Assembly (NCBI RefSeq): GCF_017744155.1
Contig: NZ_JAGHQT010000002.1
Span: 372,001 to 436,000 of the forward strand
Source of the DNA: Endozoicomonas sp. G2_1
GTDB lineage: Bacteria > Pseudomonadota > Gammaproteobacteria > Enterobacterales > Alteromonadaceae
Reading direction: 5' to 3'
Length of the DNA stretch: 64,000 bases
Each line of letters opens with the position of its first letter. Positions within the stretch are counted from its first letter, which is position 1. Below the pieces are notes generated by a model. The model saw nothing but the letters and a program-made list of their open reading frames with translations. It had not been told where the DNA came from and did not search any database. Below are positions 18,207 to 25,981 of the stretch, in pieces. Made by a program: the position numbers and the translations under genes.

Positions 18207-20963
18207 TTAAAACTGTAGATTAACGCTCAGCCTTGCTGTGCGGCCTGGAGCCGGTACTAGCCCTAAACTCAAAGCATCGAGGTAATAGCGATCGGTAATG
18301 TTGTCGATAGTGAGATCGACAGCAACATCAGGAGTGATTTGATAATTGGCATAGAGATCGAAAACCCGATAATTTTCCCATAACACAGGTCTGTTAAAAC
18401 CTGGTCTTGCATTGTATTGAGGAATTCTATTGCGCTTACCCATTAAGGTTGCACGCAGACCAAGCTCTAAGATTTGATCGAACAAACGCGCACCTACATG
18501 AGCACTAGCGTGCCAATTCGGTGGTATCATGTTATTGAAGTAACTTTGATTTAAGCCCCAGTCAGTGCAGTAATAGCGAACATAACTAGCAACATTACAG
18601 ACTTCAATATGGCTATATTTTGTGCCTTTAAGCTCGAACAACCAAGTCGTAGCATCGTAACTTAGGTCAAATTCAATACCGCGTAAGTCAAGACTGTCAA
18701 TATTGCGTAAACGGAAGAAATCTGTTGATGATCTCGGTGTTTCAAAAGCATTCAAGCCGGTGCGAGTCAAATAATCATCAACGTGATTAGCAAAATACGC
18801 TGATTTGACTCTAAATTTATCGCTGTCATTGAAGACTTGACTCGCTAAGTAATTAATACCAAATTCGCTGTTCTTAGCGTGCTCAGGTTTCAGAGTAATA
18901 TCCAACGCAGGACTTACCGACAAACCTGAACTGCTCTCGAATAAACTCGGCATTCTCAACGCTTGAGCGTGACGTAAATAAAACTGTAAGCCAGCCAATG
19001 GTTCCCAAGTCACAGTAAACGATGGCGCGCCACCAGATTGGCTATTGCGATAAGTTACTGGCAAACAGCCGCTATTGCCGTCTGATTGACAAGCTGGATG
19101 CTCTGGTGTGAGGTCATCGATTGGATTATTGTCTTTAGCACTAAAATGGGTGTAACGCAGGCCTGCAGCGAATGTCCAGTCTTGCCACGGCTGCCAACTT
19201 AAATGAGTAAAAGCGCTAAATTCTCTACGCCAACCTCTGCGAGAGCCAGCGTAAAAACCACTATCAGCCTCTGGGGTGTTGTTATCCATATCTTCCCACT
19301 GACCAGCAAGACCATAATCAAACTTGAGTTCCCCGATGGGATAAAACAACATAGTATTGGCAATATCAATGCCCCAACGCTGATAGTCGTCAGTGCGGGC
19401 GATATTGTCAGCAAGTTCAATTGAACCAACAGACGGCGTGTTTAAATCAGTGATTGCATTGGTGTGCCATAAGTTTATCTTCAGATCAGCCCAATCATAC
19501 TCGACTGGTTGCCAGCGATAACGAGCGGTATAGGTTTGGTTAAGCACTTCACTGTTAAGCCATTGACGAATTTGTCCAAAGCCGCGAATTTGCGATGGCA
19601 TCATTTCACCATAGTCGCTATCGTAGCGAATATAACTAAACTCTAAACTTTGATCGTCGGGCAGATAAACACTAGATTTCAGCAATAACGACTCACTGCT
19701 AAAGTTGGTATTGGCAACTCGTTCACCAGCACGAAAACGAGCGACACCGTTCAACGTCACTAAAGTTTCAGTGTAAAAAGGCAATTTGATTGGCTCATTA
19801 ACGTGAACTACTGGCACTGTACCTTTAGTACCTGCATAGTAATTGCCTTGCTCACGTTTGGCATACGCGGCGACAACATCGCCCCAATCAAAGCGTTTAG
19901 CCGCGGCAAAACTAGCTGCGTAATCAGAAAACTCAAACAGCGCAGGTCTATCCATGCCCTGCTCTGGTGCAAATCGCTCTGGCATCAGGTAACTTGTTGG
20001 ACAATCTTGAGCAAAACGGCAATCAGAACGATAGACAACTCGTGACAATTGATTATTTAATCGAACCGCATTTTGATCTGGTGTCAAAGGCGTACCCGGC
20101 AGGTGATAGCCGGCATATGTACCCGGCGCTGGTGCTGATGAACTATTGCCTATACCAGAAGCTCTTAGACGAAAGCCCAAGTCTTCGCCGGGTTTAACAA
20201 TATCAGCGACAGACAATGTATTAACACTAACCAAGCCACCCGTTGCACCCGTGCCTTGAGCTGTCATTACTGGCCCTTTACTAATTTGTAAATTTCCAAT
20301 CAAGTCAGGATCAATATAGCTGCGACTAGACACTCCTGAGTAACCTCTATAGACAGTCGTTTCTTGACGACTACCATCTATCAATACAGGGACTCTGCCT
20401 TGCCCTTGCATACCGCGAATATTGACATCTAAACCGCCTGAATTTCGGTTTTCACTAATTAAAACGCCAGGAATACCTTGAAAAATGTCACCAACACTTG
20501 TCCCCCGAAAGCGCTCAATGTTTTCTTGAGTTAACACATTTACTGACGCTGACTCGCGATAGGCTTTGTCTTTTACTTGGTCGCGACGACTTTCAACTTG
20601 AATAGTTTCCAATGTTGTAATACTTTGCTGGCCTCTATCTTGAATAAGCCAAGCGTTATCAGCCACTTTCACTGGCAATAAATTGGTACTATTCAGCAGT
20701 GAAAACAACATTGCTTCTGCGCTGTAATTGCCATTGTTCGCTGGCACTTTGATACCTTGAACAATTCGCTCTTCATAAGATAAAGTGACGCCCGCTTGGC
20801 GCGAATACAAATTGAGTACATCACCAAGCTCACCAGCGGGTAAATCAAATTGAATCAGTAGTTTACTCGCTTGCTCTGCGTACACGGTTATTGTGTTTAA
20901 TAACAAACACACAAAGATAAAATGAATGACAAATTTAATCGGCTTTATCGCTGCAAAGCGCAT
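18207..20963 (-). CDS. TonB-dependent receptor with signalling domain, HasR-like
   Basis: A 918-residue outer-membrane receptor. After the signal peptide (ends near TVYA) an STN/secretin-like signalling domain spans about residues 35-110 (FDLPAGELGDVLNLYSRQAGVTLSY type), then a TonB box region, a plug (about 125-260) and a 22-strand barrel ending in LSVNLQF. The plug text VNIRGMQGQGRVPVLIDGSRQ and GPVMTAQGTGATGGLVSVNTL is close to heme receptors of the HasR/hemoglobin group, so heme or a heme protein is the favoured ligand, not proven. The STN domain and the upstream sigma/anti-sigma genes imply ligand-induced signalling. A Fur-box-like site lies upstream. Confidence 0.88.
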   Translation of the reverse strand: MRFAAIKPIKFVIHFIFVCLLLNTITVYAEQASKLLIQFDLPAGELGDVLNLYSRQAGVTLSYEERIVQGIKVPANNGNYSAEAMLFSLLNSTNLLPVKVADNAWLIQDRGQQSITTLETIQVESRRDQVKDKAYRESASVNVLTQENIERFRGTSVGDIFQGIPGVLISENRNSGGLDVNIRGMQGQGRVPVLIDGSRQETTVYRGYSGVSSRSYIDPDLIGNLQISKGPVMTAQGTGATGGLVSVNTLSVADIVKPGEDLGFRLRASGIGNSSSAPAPGTYAGYHLPGTPLTPDQNAVRLNNQLSRVVYRSDCRFAQDCPTSYLMPERFAPEQGMDRPALFEFSDYAASFAAAKRFDWGDVVAAYAKREQGNYYAGTKGTVPVVHVNEPIKLPFYTETLVTLNGVARFRAGERVANTNFSSESLLLKSSVYLPDDQSLEFSYIRYDSDYGEMMPSQIRGFGQIRQWLNSEVLNQTYTARYRWQPVEYDWADLKINLWHTNAITDLNTPSVGSIELADNIARTDDYQRWGIDIANTMLFYPIGELKFDYGLAGQWEDMDNNTPEADSGFYAGSRRGWRREFSAFTHLSWQPWQDWTFAAGLRYTHFSAKDNNPIDDLTPEHPACQSDGNSGCLPVTYRNSQSGGAPSFTVTWEPLAGLQFYLRHAQALRMPSLFESSSGLSVSPALDITLKPEHAKNSEFGINYLASQVFNDSDKFRVKSAYFANHVDDYLTRTGLNAFETPRSSTDFFRLRNIDSLDLRGIEFDLSYDATTWLFELKGTKYSHIEVCNVASYVRYYCTDWGLNQSYFNNMIPPNWHASAHVGARLFDQILELGLRATLMGKRNRIPQYNARPGFNRPVLWENYRVFDLYANYQITPDVAVDLTIDNITDRYYLDALSLGLVPAPGRTARLSVNLQF

Positions 20964-21026
20964 TGAGTTCTATCCAGTTTTTGTTGATATACCTATTAAG
21001 CCGAACAAAAAACCAAAAGCCGTAAA

Positions 21027-21045
21027 CTAAATGAGAATTATTTTT
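21027..21045. promoter_or_regulatory. Fur-box-like site before HasR-like receptor gene
   Basis: AATGAGAATTATT core; 12 of 19 positions match the Fur consensus. It sits 64-82 bases upstream of the receptor start, in the 164-base gap after the FecR-type gene, so the receptor may have its own iron-controlled promoter. Confidence 0.5.
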
Positions 21046-21127
21046 AATAAAGTTTTTTGTTGAAAAAATGATGTACAACGGTCAAAAGAAAGCGCGTTTG
21101 TGTTGATTATTTTTATCGATTAAACGT

Positions 21128-22093
21128 TTATCTACTCGGGATTATTTCAGTCCACCAACGAGTGAGATATCTAACTTCAGCCTGTGCTGATAAGGCGAGT
21201 GTTTTCAAAATAAGATCGGTATCACTAAGTTGGTAAACACCTGAAACAAGGTGCTCAGCTAAACTGGGGGCACAGCGCAAAAAACCCGAACGATAATTCG
21301 AGAGTTCAGCTAACAGCGCCGATAAAGGCATATTGCGGACGGAGAAAATTCCATCAACCCAGCTGCTATAGTCAAACATTTTATTGTCGAGCAATTGCAC
21401 TGAGTGAGCGCCAACGCGATAACTCTGCCCGGCCTTTATATCAAATCTATTTTGGGACAAATGATTAACAGAGACACTACCATCCATAACCTGAACAATG
21501 ACCTCTTCGTCGTGGTGCCGGACAAAAAAGCTTGCTTGCTGGCTGCTTATTTTGACAAAGGGCAACTGAATACTAAAAGGGCGATGCTCTGCCACCGCAT
21601 TGAGCTTTAATTCTCCACGACTCAGGTCCAACTGGCGGCTGGACGAACTAAAATTGAGCTTAGCTGCACTATTTTTATTTAGCCAAAGCTCACTGTTGTC
21701 TTGTAACAAATAGAACTTTGATGCGCTGTACGCAACGTAGTCAGCGCCCAAATAATCGATAGCTCCTTGCTGATAGGCAATACCTGAAACCACAGCGACC
21801 GTCATTGCAGACCTCGCCATAACTTTTAGTGCTTGGCGTCGATTCACAGATCTGTAATCGCTGTCTGTTTTTAATAAAATTGATTGAGCTAAGGTCGGCG
21901 CTTGATCAGCAACTTGAGCAAAGGTGCTATCCATCTCCAGCAGTCGTTGCCAAGCGAGTTCGTGATCGGTATGCTGAGCGCGCCAATGATTGCAAGCTTC
22001 TACATCAGTGCTCTGCTGTTGGCTCGACGCCAATCGAATATGCCAAGCTATCGCCTGCTGAACAATATTTTCGGGTACTTTTTTTACCGCCAT
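21128..22093 (-). CDS. FecR-family anti-sigma/signal transducer
   Basis: A 321-residue inner-membrane protein. The cytoplasmic N-terminus (residues 1-80) has the DUF4880-like pattern IAWHIRLASS and CNHWRAQHTDHELAWQRL that binds ECF sigma factors. One membrane helix lies near residues 92-110, followed by the periplasmic FecR domain (YLLQDNSELWLNKNSAAKLNFS, RGELKLNAV, VMDGSVSV) and a C-terminal domain that contacts the receptor signalling domain. The gene lies 14 bases after the FecI-type sigma gene and upstream of the receptor. No twin-arginine motif is obvious. Confidence 0.92.
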   Translation of the reverse strand: MAVKKVPENIVQQAIAWHIRLASSQQQSTDVEACNHWRAQHTDHELAWQRLLEMDSTFAQVADQAPTLAQSILLKTDSDYRSVNRRQALKVMARSAMTVAVVSGIAYQQGAIDYLGADYVAYSASKFYLLQDNSELWLNKNSAAKLNFSSSSRQLDLSRGELKLNAVAEHRPFSIQLPFVKISSQQASFFVRHHDEEVIVQVMDGSVSVNHLSQNRFDIKAGQSYRVGAHSVQLLDNKMFDYSSWVDGIFSVRNMPLSALLAELSNYRSGFLRCAPSLAEHLVSGVYQLSDTDLILKTLALSAQAEVRYLTRWWTEIIPSR

Positions 22094-22107
22094 TTTATTT
22101 ACTCAGG

Positions 22108-22623
22108 CTATAAGTCGCCATATACCAAGTTGTAACACTGGAACATCGCTTTAGCGACATACTTCTCCACCGATGACAAACTAACGCCAAGTTGCTTGGC
22201 CACTTGTCGATAGCTTACGCCCTCTAATCGCACCATTAAAAAAGCCGTTTTTTCTACTGCCCGCAAACTACAGAGCAAATCATCTATTTGTTCGAGTAAC
22301 GCTAACAACGCCAGTTGGTGTTCAGGTGAAGGTTGTTCTGCTTCGGGCACATTGGCCAGTGCCAACAAATAGTTTTGTTCTAATATTTTTCGACGAGCCT
22401 GATCTACCACCAAATTGTTGGCGATTTTAGCAAGCCAAGCTCTCGGGCTTCGAATATTTTCCGTGGTGTTTGGTCTTGCTAACAAACGCATAAAGGTATC
22501 TTGAGCCAAGTCCTGCGCATTATCCCAACCGGATGTACGGCCGGCAATCCAACTGACCAGCCACTGATGGTGGTCTTGATAAAGCTTGTCGATATTAATT
22601 GATAAGTCGCTATTAGAGGACAA
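22108..22623 (-). CDS. FecI-family ECF sigma factor
   Basis: A 171-residue iron-starvation-type sigma factor. Region 2: LYQDHHQWLVSWIAGRTSGWDNAQDLAQDTFMRLL and RAWLAKIANNLVVDQARR; region 4: LRAVEKTAFLMVRLEGVSYRQVAKQLGVSLSSVEKYV. It probably directs transcription of the receptor operon when the receptor is occupied. It is the first gene of the sigma/anti-sigma/receptor/PKD series and has a Fur-box-like site 62-80 bases before its start, fitting iron-limited expression. Confidence 0.93.
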   Translation of the reverse strand: MSSNSDLSINIDKLYQDHHQWLVSWIAGRTSGWDNAQDLAQDTFMRLLARPNTTENIRSPRAWLAKIANNLVVDQARRKILEQNYLLALANVPEAEQPSPEHQLALLALLEQIDDLLCSLRAVEKTAFLMVRLEGVSYRQVAKQLGVSLSSVEKYVAKAMFQCYNLVYGDL

Positions 22624-22684
22624 AATGACTTCCTGTGACGCAAGTTGGATTGCTGATGCAAGTTAACGGGCGCAAATATTAAAT

Positions 22685-22703
22685 GATATTCATTCTCATT
22701 TAA
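22685..22703. promoter_or_regulatory. Fur-box-like site between fecI-type gene and exbB
   Basis: The 19-mer reads AATGAGAATGAATATC on the minus strand and matches 13 of 19 Fur consensus positions. It lies in the 350-base divergent gap and may control both directions. The rest of the gap holds no gene. Confidence 0.6.
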
Positions 22704-22973
22704 AGTGATATAGTGAGTGATTTAAGACTAGTTTTTACTTAAAAATAGAAGGTTGATAGCAAAGTCTTATATAAACTGATGTTTTTTATACCCAATAAAT
22801 TTTTGTTCAAAAAGTACGGGAATCAGACTTTCATTCGTCACTCTTACAAAGGGCATAAAATACGATATTGATATAAGGCCCATACTCCGCTTGCTTTACT
22901 GCTAGAAGTTTTTTGACACGACATTTTCTCATAACTCAATCTGCTTAATGATTAAACCGATAAGGACTAAGCG

Positions 22974-23849
22974 ATGAAAACCCGAATTGGCTTGCTATTG
23001 TGCTTGCTACAATTGACCTTTTTTCACACCTCTGCCAACGCACAAACAGCTCAGCCACAGAATCATAATAGCGTCACTAGTGCTTTCGCAGGCCATGATT
23101 TATCACCTTGGGGCATGTATCAAGCAGCTGACATTGTTGTTAAAAGCGTGATGGTTGGCCTTGTTTTGGCCTCTTTACTTACTTGGACAATATGGCTTTT
23201 TAAGGTTGTTCAATTGGCATTTGCTCGTCGTCGAAGTCAGTTGCTACTTGCACAACTCATTGACTGTCAGAGCTTTGCGCAAGTTGAGCGTAAAGCTCAA
23301 GAGAGCCTCAAGCCGAGTGGCGACAAGGCGACGCAATCAGCTCAACTTTTAGTAAAGGCTTGTCGCCAAGAATTTAACTTATCAAGACAAGGACAGATCA
23401 CTGACCACGGCCTTAAAGAGCGAGTTAATGCGCGCTTAGAGCGCGTGCAAAACAGTTTACTCGCTGACATCAACACAGGTACTGGTGTACTAGCAACTAT
23501 CGGCTCAGTGGCGCCATTTGTCGGCTTATTTGGTACCGTATGGGGCATAATGAACAGCTTTATTGGGATAGCAGAAAGTCAAACCACCAATTTGGCAATC
23601 GTAGCGCCAGGTATCGCCGAGGCTCTATTGGCGACCGCATTGGGGTTAGTCGCGGCAATCCCGGCAGTCATCATATACAACTACTTCGCTCGAGCGATTA
23701 ATAGTTATCGATCGCTATTAACAGATATTTCAACTGCGTTAATGATTACCCTAAGTAGAGATTTGGACCAGCAGCATCGAGAAAGACAAGTGTTAACATC
23801 AATTGTCAGTGGTAATAATAGCGTTGTCACTGCCCAAGCTAAGTGTTGA
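22974..23849 (+). CDS. exbB: ExbB-type TonB-system proton channel subunit
   Basis: A 291-residue MotA/TolQ/ExbB family protein. It has a cleavable N-terminal signal (ends near SANA/QTAQ), a periplasmic segment, and three membrane helices (about 55-80, 180-205 and 215-240). The family block GTVWGIMNSFIGIAESQTTNLAIVAPGIAEALLATALGLVAAIPAV is well kept. The extended secreted N-terminus is typical of ExbB proteins dedicated to iron or heme TonB systems. Start of the exbB-exbD-tonB operon divergent from the HasR-like island. TAAGGA lies 7-8 bases before the ATG. Confidence 0.95.
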   Translation: MKTRIGLLLCLLQLTFFHTSANAQTAQPQNHNSVTSAFAGHDLSPWGMYQAADIVVKSVMVGLVLASLLTWTIWLFKVVQLAFARRRSQLLLAQLIDCQSFAQVERKAQESLKPSGDKATQSAQLLVKACRQEFNLSRQGQITDHGLKERVNARLERVQNSLLADINTGTGVLATIGSVAPFVGLFGTVWGIMNSFIGIAESQTTNLAIVAPGIAEALLATALGLVAAIPAVIIYNYFARAINSYRSLLTDISTALMITLSRDLDQQHRERQVLTSIVSGNNSVVTAQAKC

Positions 23850-23856
23850 CGCAATC

Positions 23857-24327
23857 ATGGCATTTTCACAACAATCTAAAAACAGTGATCAATTAAGCGA
23901 ACAGCACGAGATTAACGTTACGCCGTTTATAGACGTTATGCTTGTATTATTGATTATATTCATGGTTGCGGCGCCGTTGGCAACTGTCAGTGTGCCTGTT
24001 GACCTACCTGGAGTTGATACCGAGCCCGCACTAGAACCCGATCAGCCGGTTTATCTAACCCTGCAACAAGATTTGACCTTAGTGTTGGGCGAAGATCAAA
24101 CCATATTGTTGGAGCAATTGGCAAAACAATTAGAAAACAATAATATCAATATTGAACGACAGCTGTTCTTGAGGGCTGACCAAGCCGTTTCATACGGTGA
24201 TTTTATCAAGGTGATGAATGCCCTTGCCAAATCGGGTTACCAAAAAATAGCATTGGTCGGTCTAGCACAGGAAAACTTGGACGCAGGAGCTGAATTAGAT
24301 ACTTTGACAAAGAAAAACTCACAATGA
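23857..24327 (+). CDS. exbD: ExbD-type TonB-system subunit
   Basis: A 156-residue bitopic protein with the family start EINVTPFIDVMLVLLIIFMVAAPL; the membrane helix carries the essential Asp (IDVML). The periplasmic domain ends with the KVMNALAKSGYQKIALVG block. I start it at the ATG at 23857, 7 bases after the exbB stop; the longer open frame overlaps exbB without support. Confidence 0.95.
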   Translation: MAFSQQSKNSDQLSEQHEINVTPFIDVMLVLLIIFMVAAPLATVSVPVDLPGVDTEPALEPDQPVYLTLQQDLTLVLGEDQTILLEQLAKQLENNNINIERQLFLRADQAVSYGDFIKVMNALAKSGYQKIALVGLAQENLDAGAELDTLTKKNSQ

Positions 24328-25229
24328 GTATATTTTCTGGTACCGAAAACGCTAAGCAGCGCTCTCAGCAAAGGCCACTATGGTTGGCGGCATTTGCCGG
24401 AGCGTTAGTGTTGCATGTACTCATTATTACTGTTTTATACTGGCCAGATAACAATCCACTGACGAGAGCACCGGCAGCCGCTCCCATTTATGTTGAAGTG
24501 AGTGTCGTCGCTGCGCCTAAAATGCCAAAATCAGAACAAACAATTGCACCAGCACAACAAGAGTCATCGCCCGCACCACAAAAAAAACATCACAAGCATG
24601 AACAAGTTGTCGCTTCATCCAATACAAAACAACTCTTAGCCCCATTATTAGAGAATAAAGCTGAGGTCAATATTCAAGAAACGGTTGACCCAAAAACACC
24701 TGATAGCACGATTAAAGATACAAAAACGACAATAGCACAAGAACCAACGCAAGCGCCAACTGAGCACGTGCCAGAGCCCGTCATCGAAATGATAGAAAGT
24801 CAACAAAACGCCAACAGCTCAGGCAACAATAGTGGAGAAAAATATGTTGAGACCAGTAGTGCACCAATATCGATAAACAGCGACAATGCAAAGCAAGTAA
24901 CAGCGCCACAAATAGGTGCGATAAGTCAACAAACTATTGAAGCTATTGCCGATTGGCAAAGCATTTTACTGGCCCATTTAGAACGCAGAAAACGTTATCC
25001 AAGCCAAGCAAAAATGAGAGGGCAGCAAGGCTCGCCTTGGGTTAAATTCACCCTTGATCGACAAGGTAAGGTGTTATCGGTTGAACTCCATAAAAGCAGT
25101 GGTTTTAACGCATTAGACCGAGAAGTAGTTGCACTGGTAAAGCGCGCACAACCACTGCCTATTCCACCTAAGGACAGCCCAGATAGTGCGTTAACTATCG
25201 CGGTACCAGTCGCCTTTTACATTCGTTAA
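24324..25229 (+). CDS. tonB: Energy transducer TonB of the exbBD operon
   Basis: A 301-residue TonB. The N-terminal anchor (about residues 20-40, LWLAAFAGALVLHVLIITVLYW) contains the conserved His. A long Pro/Gln/Thr-rich spacer (about 50-205) leads to the C-terminal domain with WQSILLAHLERRKRYPSQAKMRGQQG, VKFTLDRQGKVLSVELHKSSGFNALDREVVALVKRAQPLP. The start codon overlaps the exbD stop (ATGA). Probably energises the HasR-like receptor across the divergent gap. The spacer is long for TonB. Confidence 0.95.
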   Translation: MSIFSGTENAKQRSQQRPLWLAAFAGALVLHVLIITVLYWPDNNPLTRAPAAAPIYVEVSVVAAPKMPKSEQTIAPAQQESSPAPQKKHHKHEQVVASSNTKQLLAPLLENKAEVNIQETVDPKTPDSTIKDTKTTIAQEPTQAPTEHVPEPVIEMIESQQNANSSGNNSGEKYVETSSAPISINSDNAKQVTAPQIGAISQQTIEAIADWQSILLAHLERRKRYPSQAKMRGQQGSPWVKFTLDRQGKVLSVELHKSSGFNALDREVVALVKRAQPLPIPPKDSPDSALTIAVPVAFYIR

Positions 25230-25230
25230 G

Positions 25231-25277
25231 CATTTGTGCCCAGTTAACCTCTTGTATTAATCAACTGGGCACAAATG
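25231..25277. terminator. Convergent hairpin between tonB and elbB
   Basis: A perfect 15-bp inverted repeat (CATTTGTGCCCAGTT and complement) with a 17-base loop lies directly after tonB and next to the elbB stop. There is no long T tract, so termination strength is uncertain. Confidence 0.6.
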
Positions 25278-25278
25278 A

Positions 25279-25932
25279 TTACGCTAGCGAAATAACTTTT
25301 TCGACCAGCTTGTTAATACCTGTCGCTGCTTCGCTAATCGAACCGGCAAGCATATAAGCGGGCGTACTAACAACTTTATGGTGCTCGTCGACGATAAATT
25401 CAGTCACTGGGCAATTAACGTGTTGTCCGCCCATGGCAGCAATCGCTTGTGCTGTGCCTTCATCACTGCCAATGGTCCCTTTCACGCCTGTGCCGTAAAC
25501 AAGCGGTAACATCGCTGGCGCAATACAGATATAACCTGCCGCTTTACCAGCGCTAGCAAAAGCCTGACAAGCGGTCAAAACGTCGTTTTGTACCTGAGCT
25601 TGGTCGCCATTAACAGCGAAATCAGACAAGTTTTTGGCCGCGCCAAAACCACCCGGTAAAATCAGTGCATCAAAATCATCAACCGCTAGTTCAGTAATTG
25701 CTTTAATCTCACCGCGAGCAATACGAGCTGATTCAACCAAAACATTGCGCGTTTGATCTTCAGCAACCTCGCCAGACAGGTGATTAACCACATGTAGTTG
25801 CTCAACATCTGGGGCAAAGCATTGATACTGGGCACCATTTTGTTCAATCGCGAGTAATGTCAGCACCGCTTCGTGAATCTCACTGCCGTCAAAAACGCCA
25901 CAACCACTTAAAATTACTGCCACTTTTTTCAT
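25279..25932 (-). CDS. elbB: ElbB-type DJ-1/PfpI family protein (glyoxalase)
   Basis: A 217-residue protein of the DJ-1/PfpI superfamily, close to E. coli ElbB (YhbL/GlxIII-like), linked to methylglyoxal or isoprenoid metabolism; its physiological role is not settled. Features: MKKVAVILSGCGVFDGSEIHEAVLTLLAI at the start, the DDFDALILPGGFGAAKNLSDFAVNG segment, and the nucleophile elbow AGYICIAPAM with the conserved Cys. A single gene, converging on tonB. Confidence 0.93.
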   Translation of the reverse strand: MKKVAVILSGCGVFDGSEIHEAVLTLLAIEQNGAQYQCFAPDVEQLHVVNHLSGEVAEDQTRNVLVESARIARGEIKAITELAVDDFDALILPGGFGAAKNLSDFAVNGDQAQVQNDVLTACQAFASAGKAAGYICIAPAMLPLVYGTGVKGTIGSDEGTAQAIAAMGGQHVNCPVTEFIVDEHHKVVSTPAYMLAGSISEAATGINKLVEKVISLA

Positions 25933-25981
25933 ACACTGATTCCTTAATTAGCCAACAAATTTTTCTGCTGGCTCTATAGTA

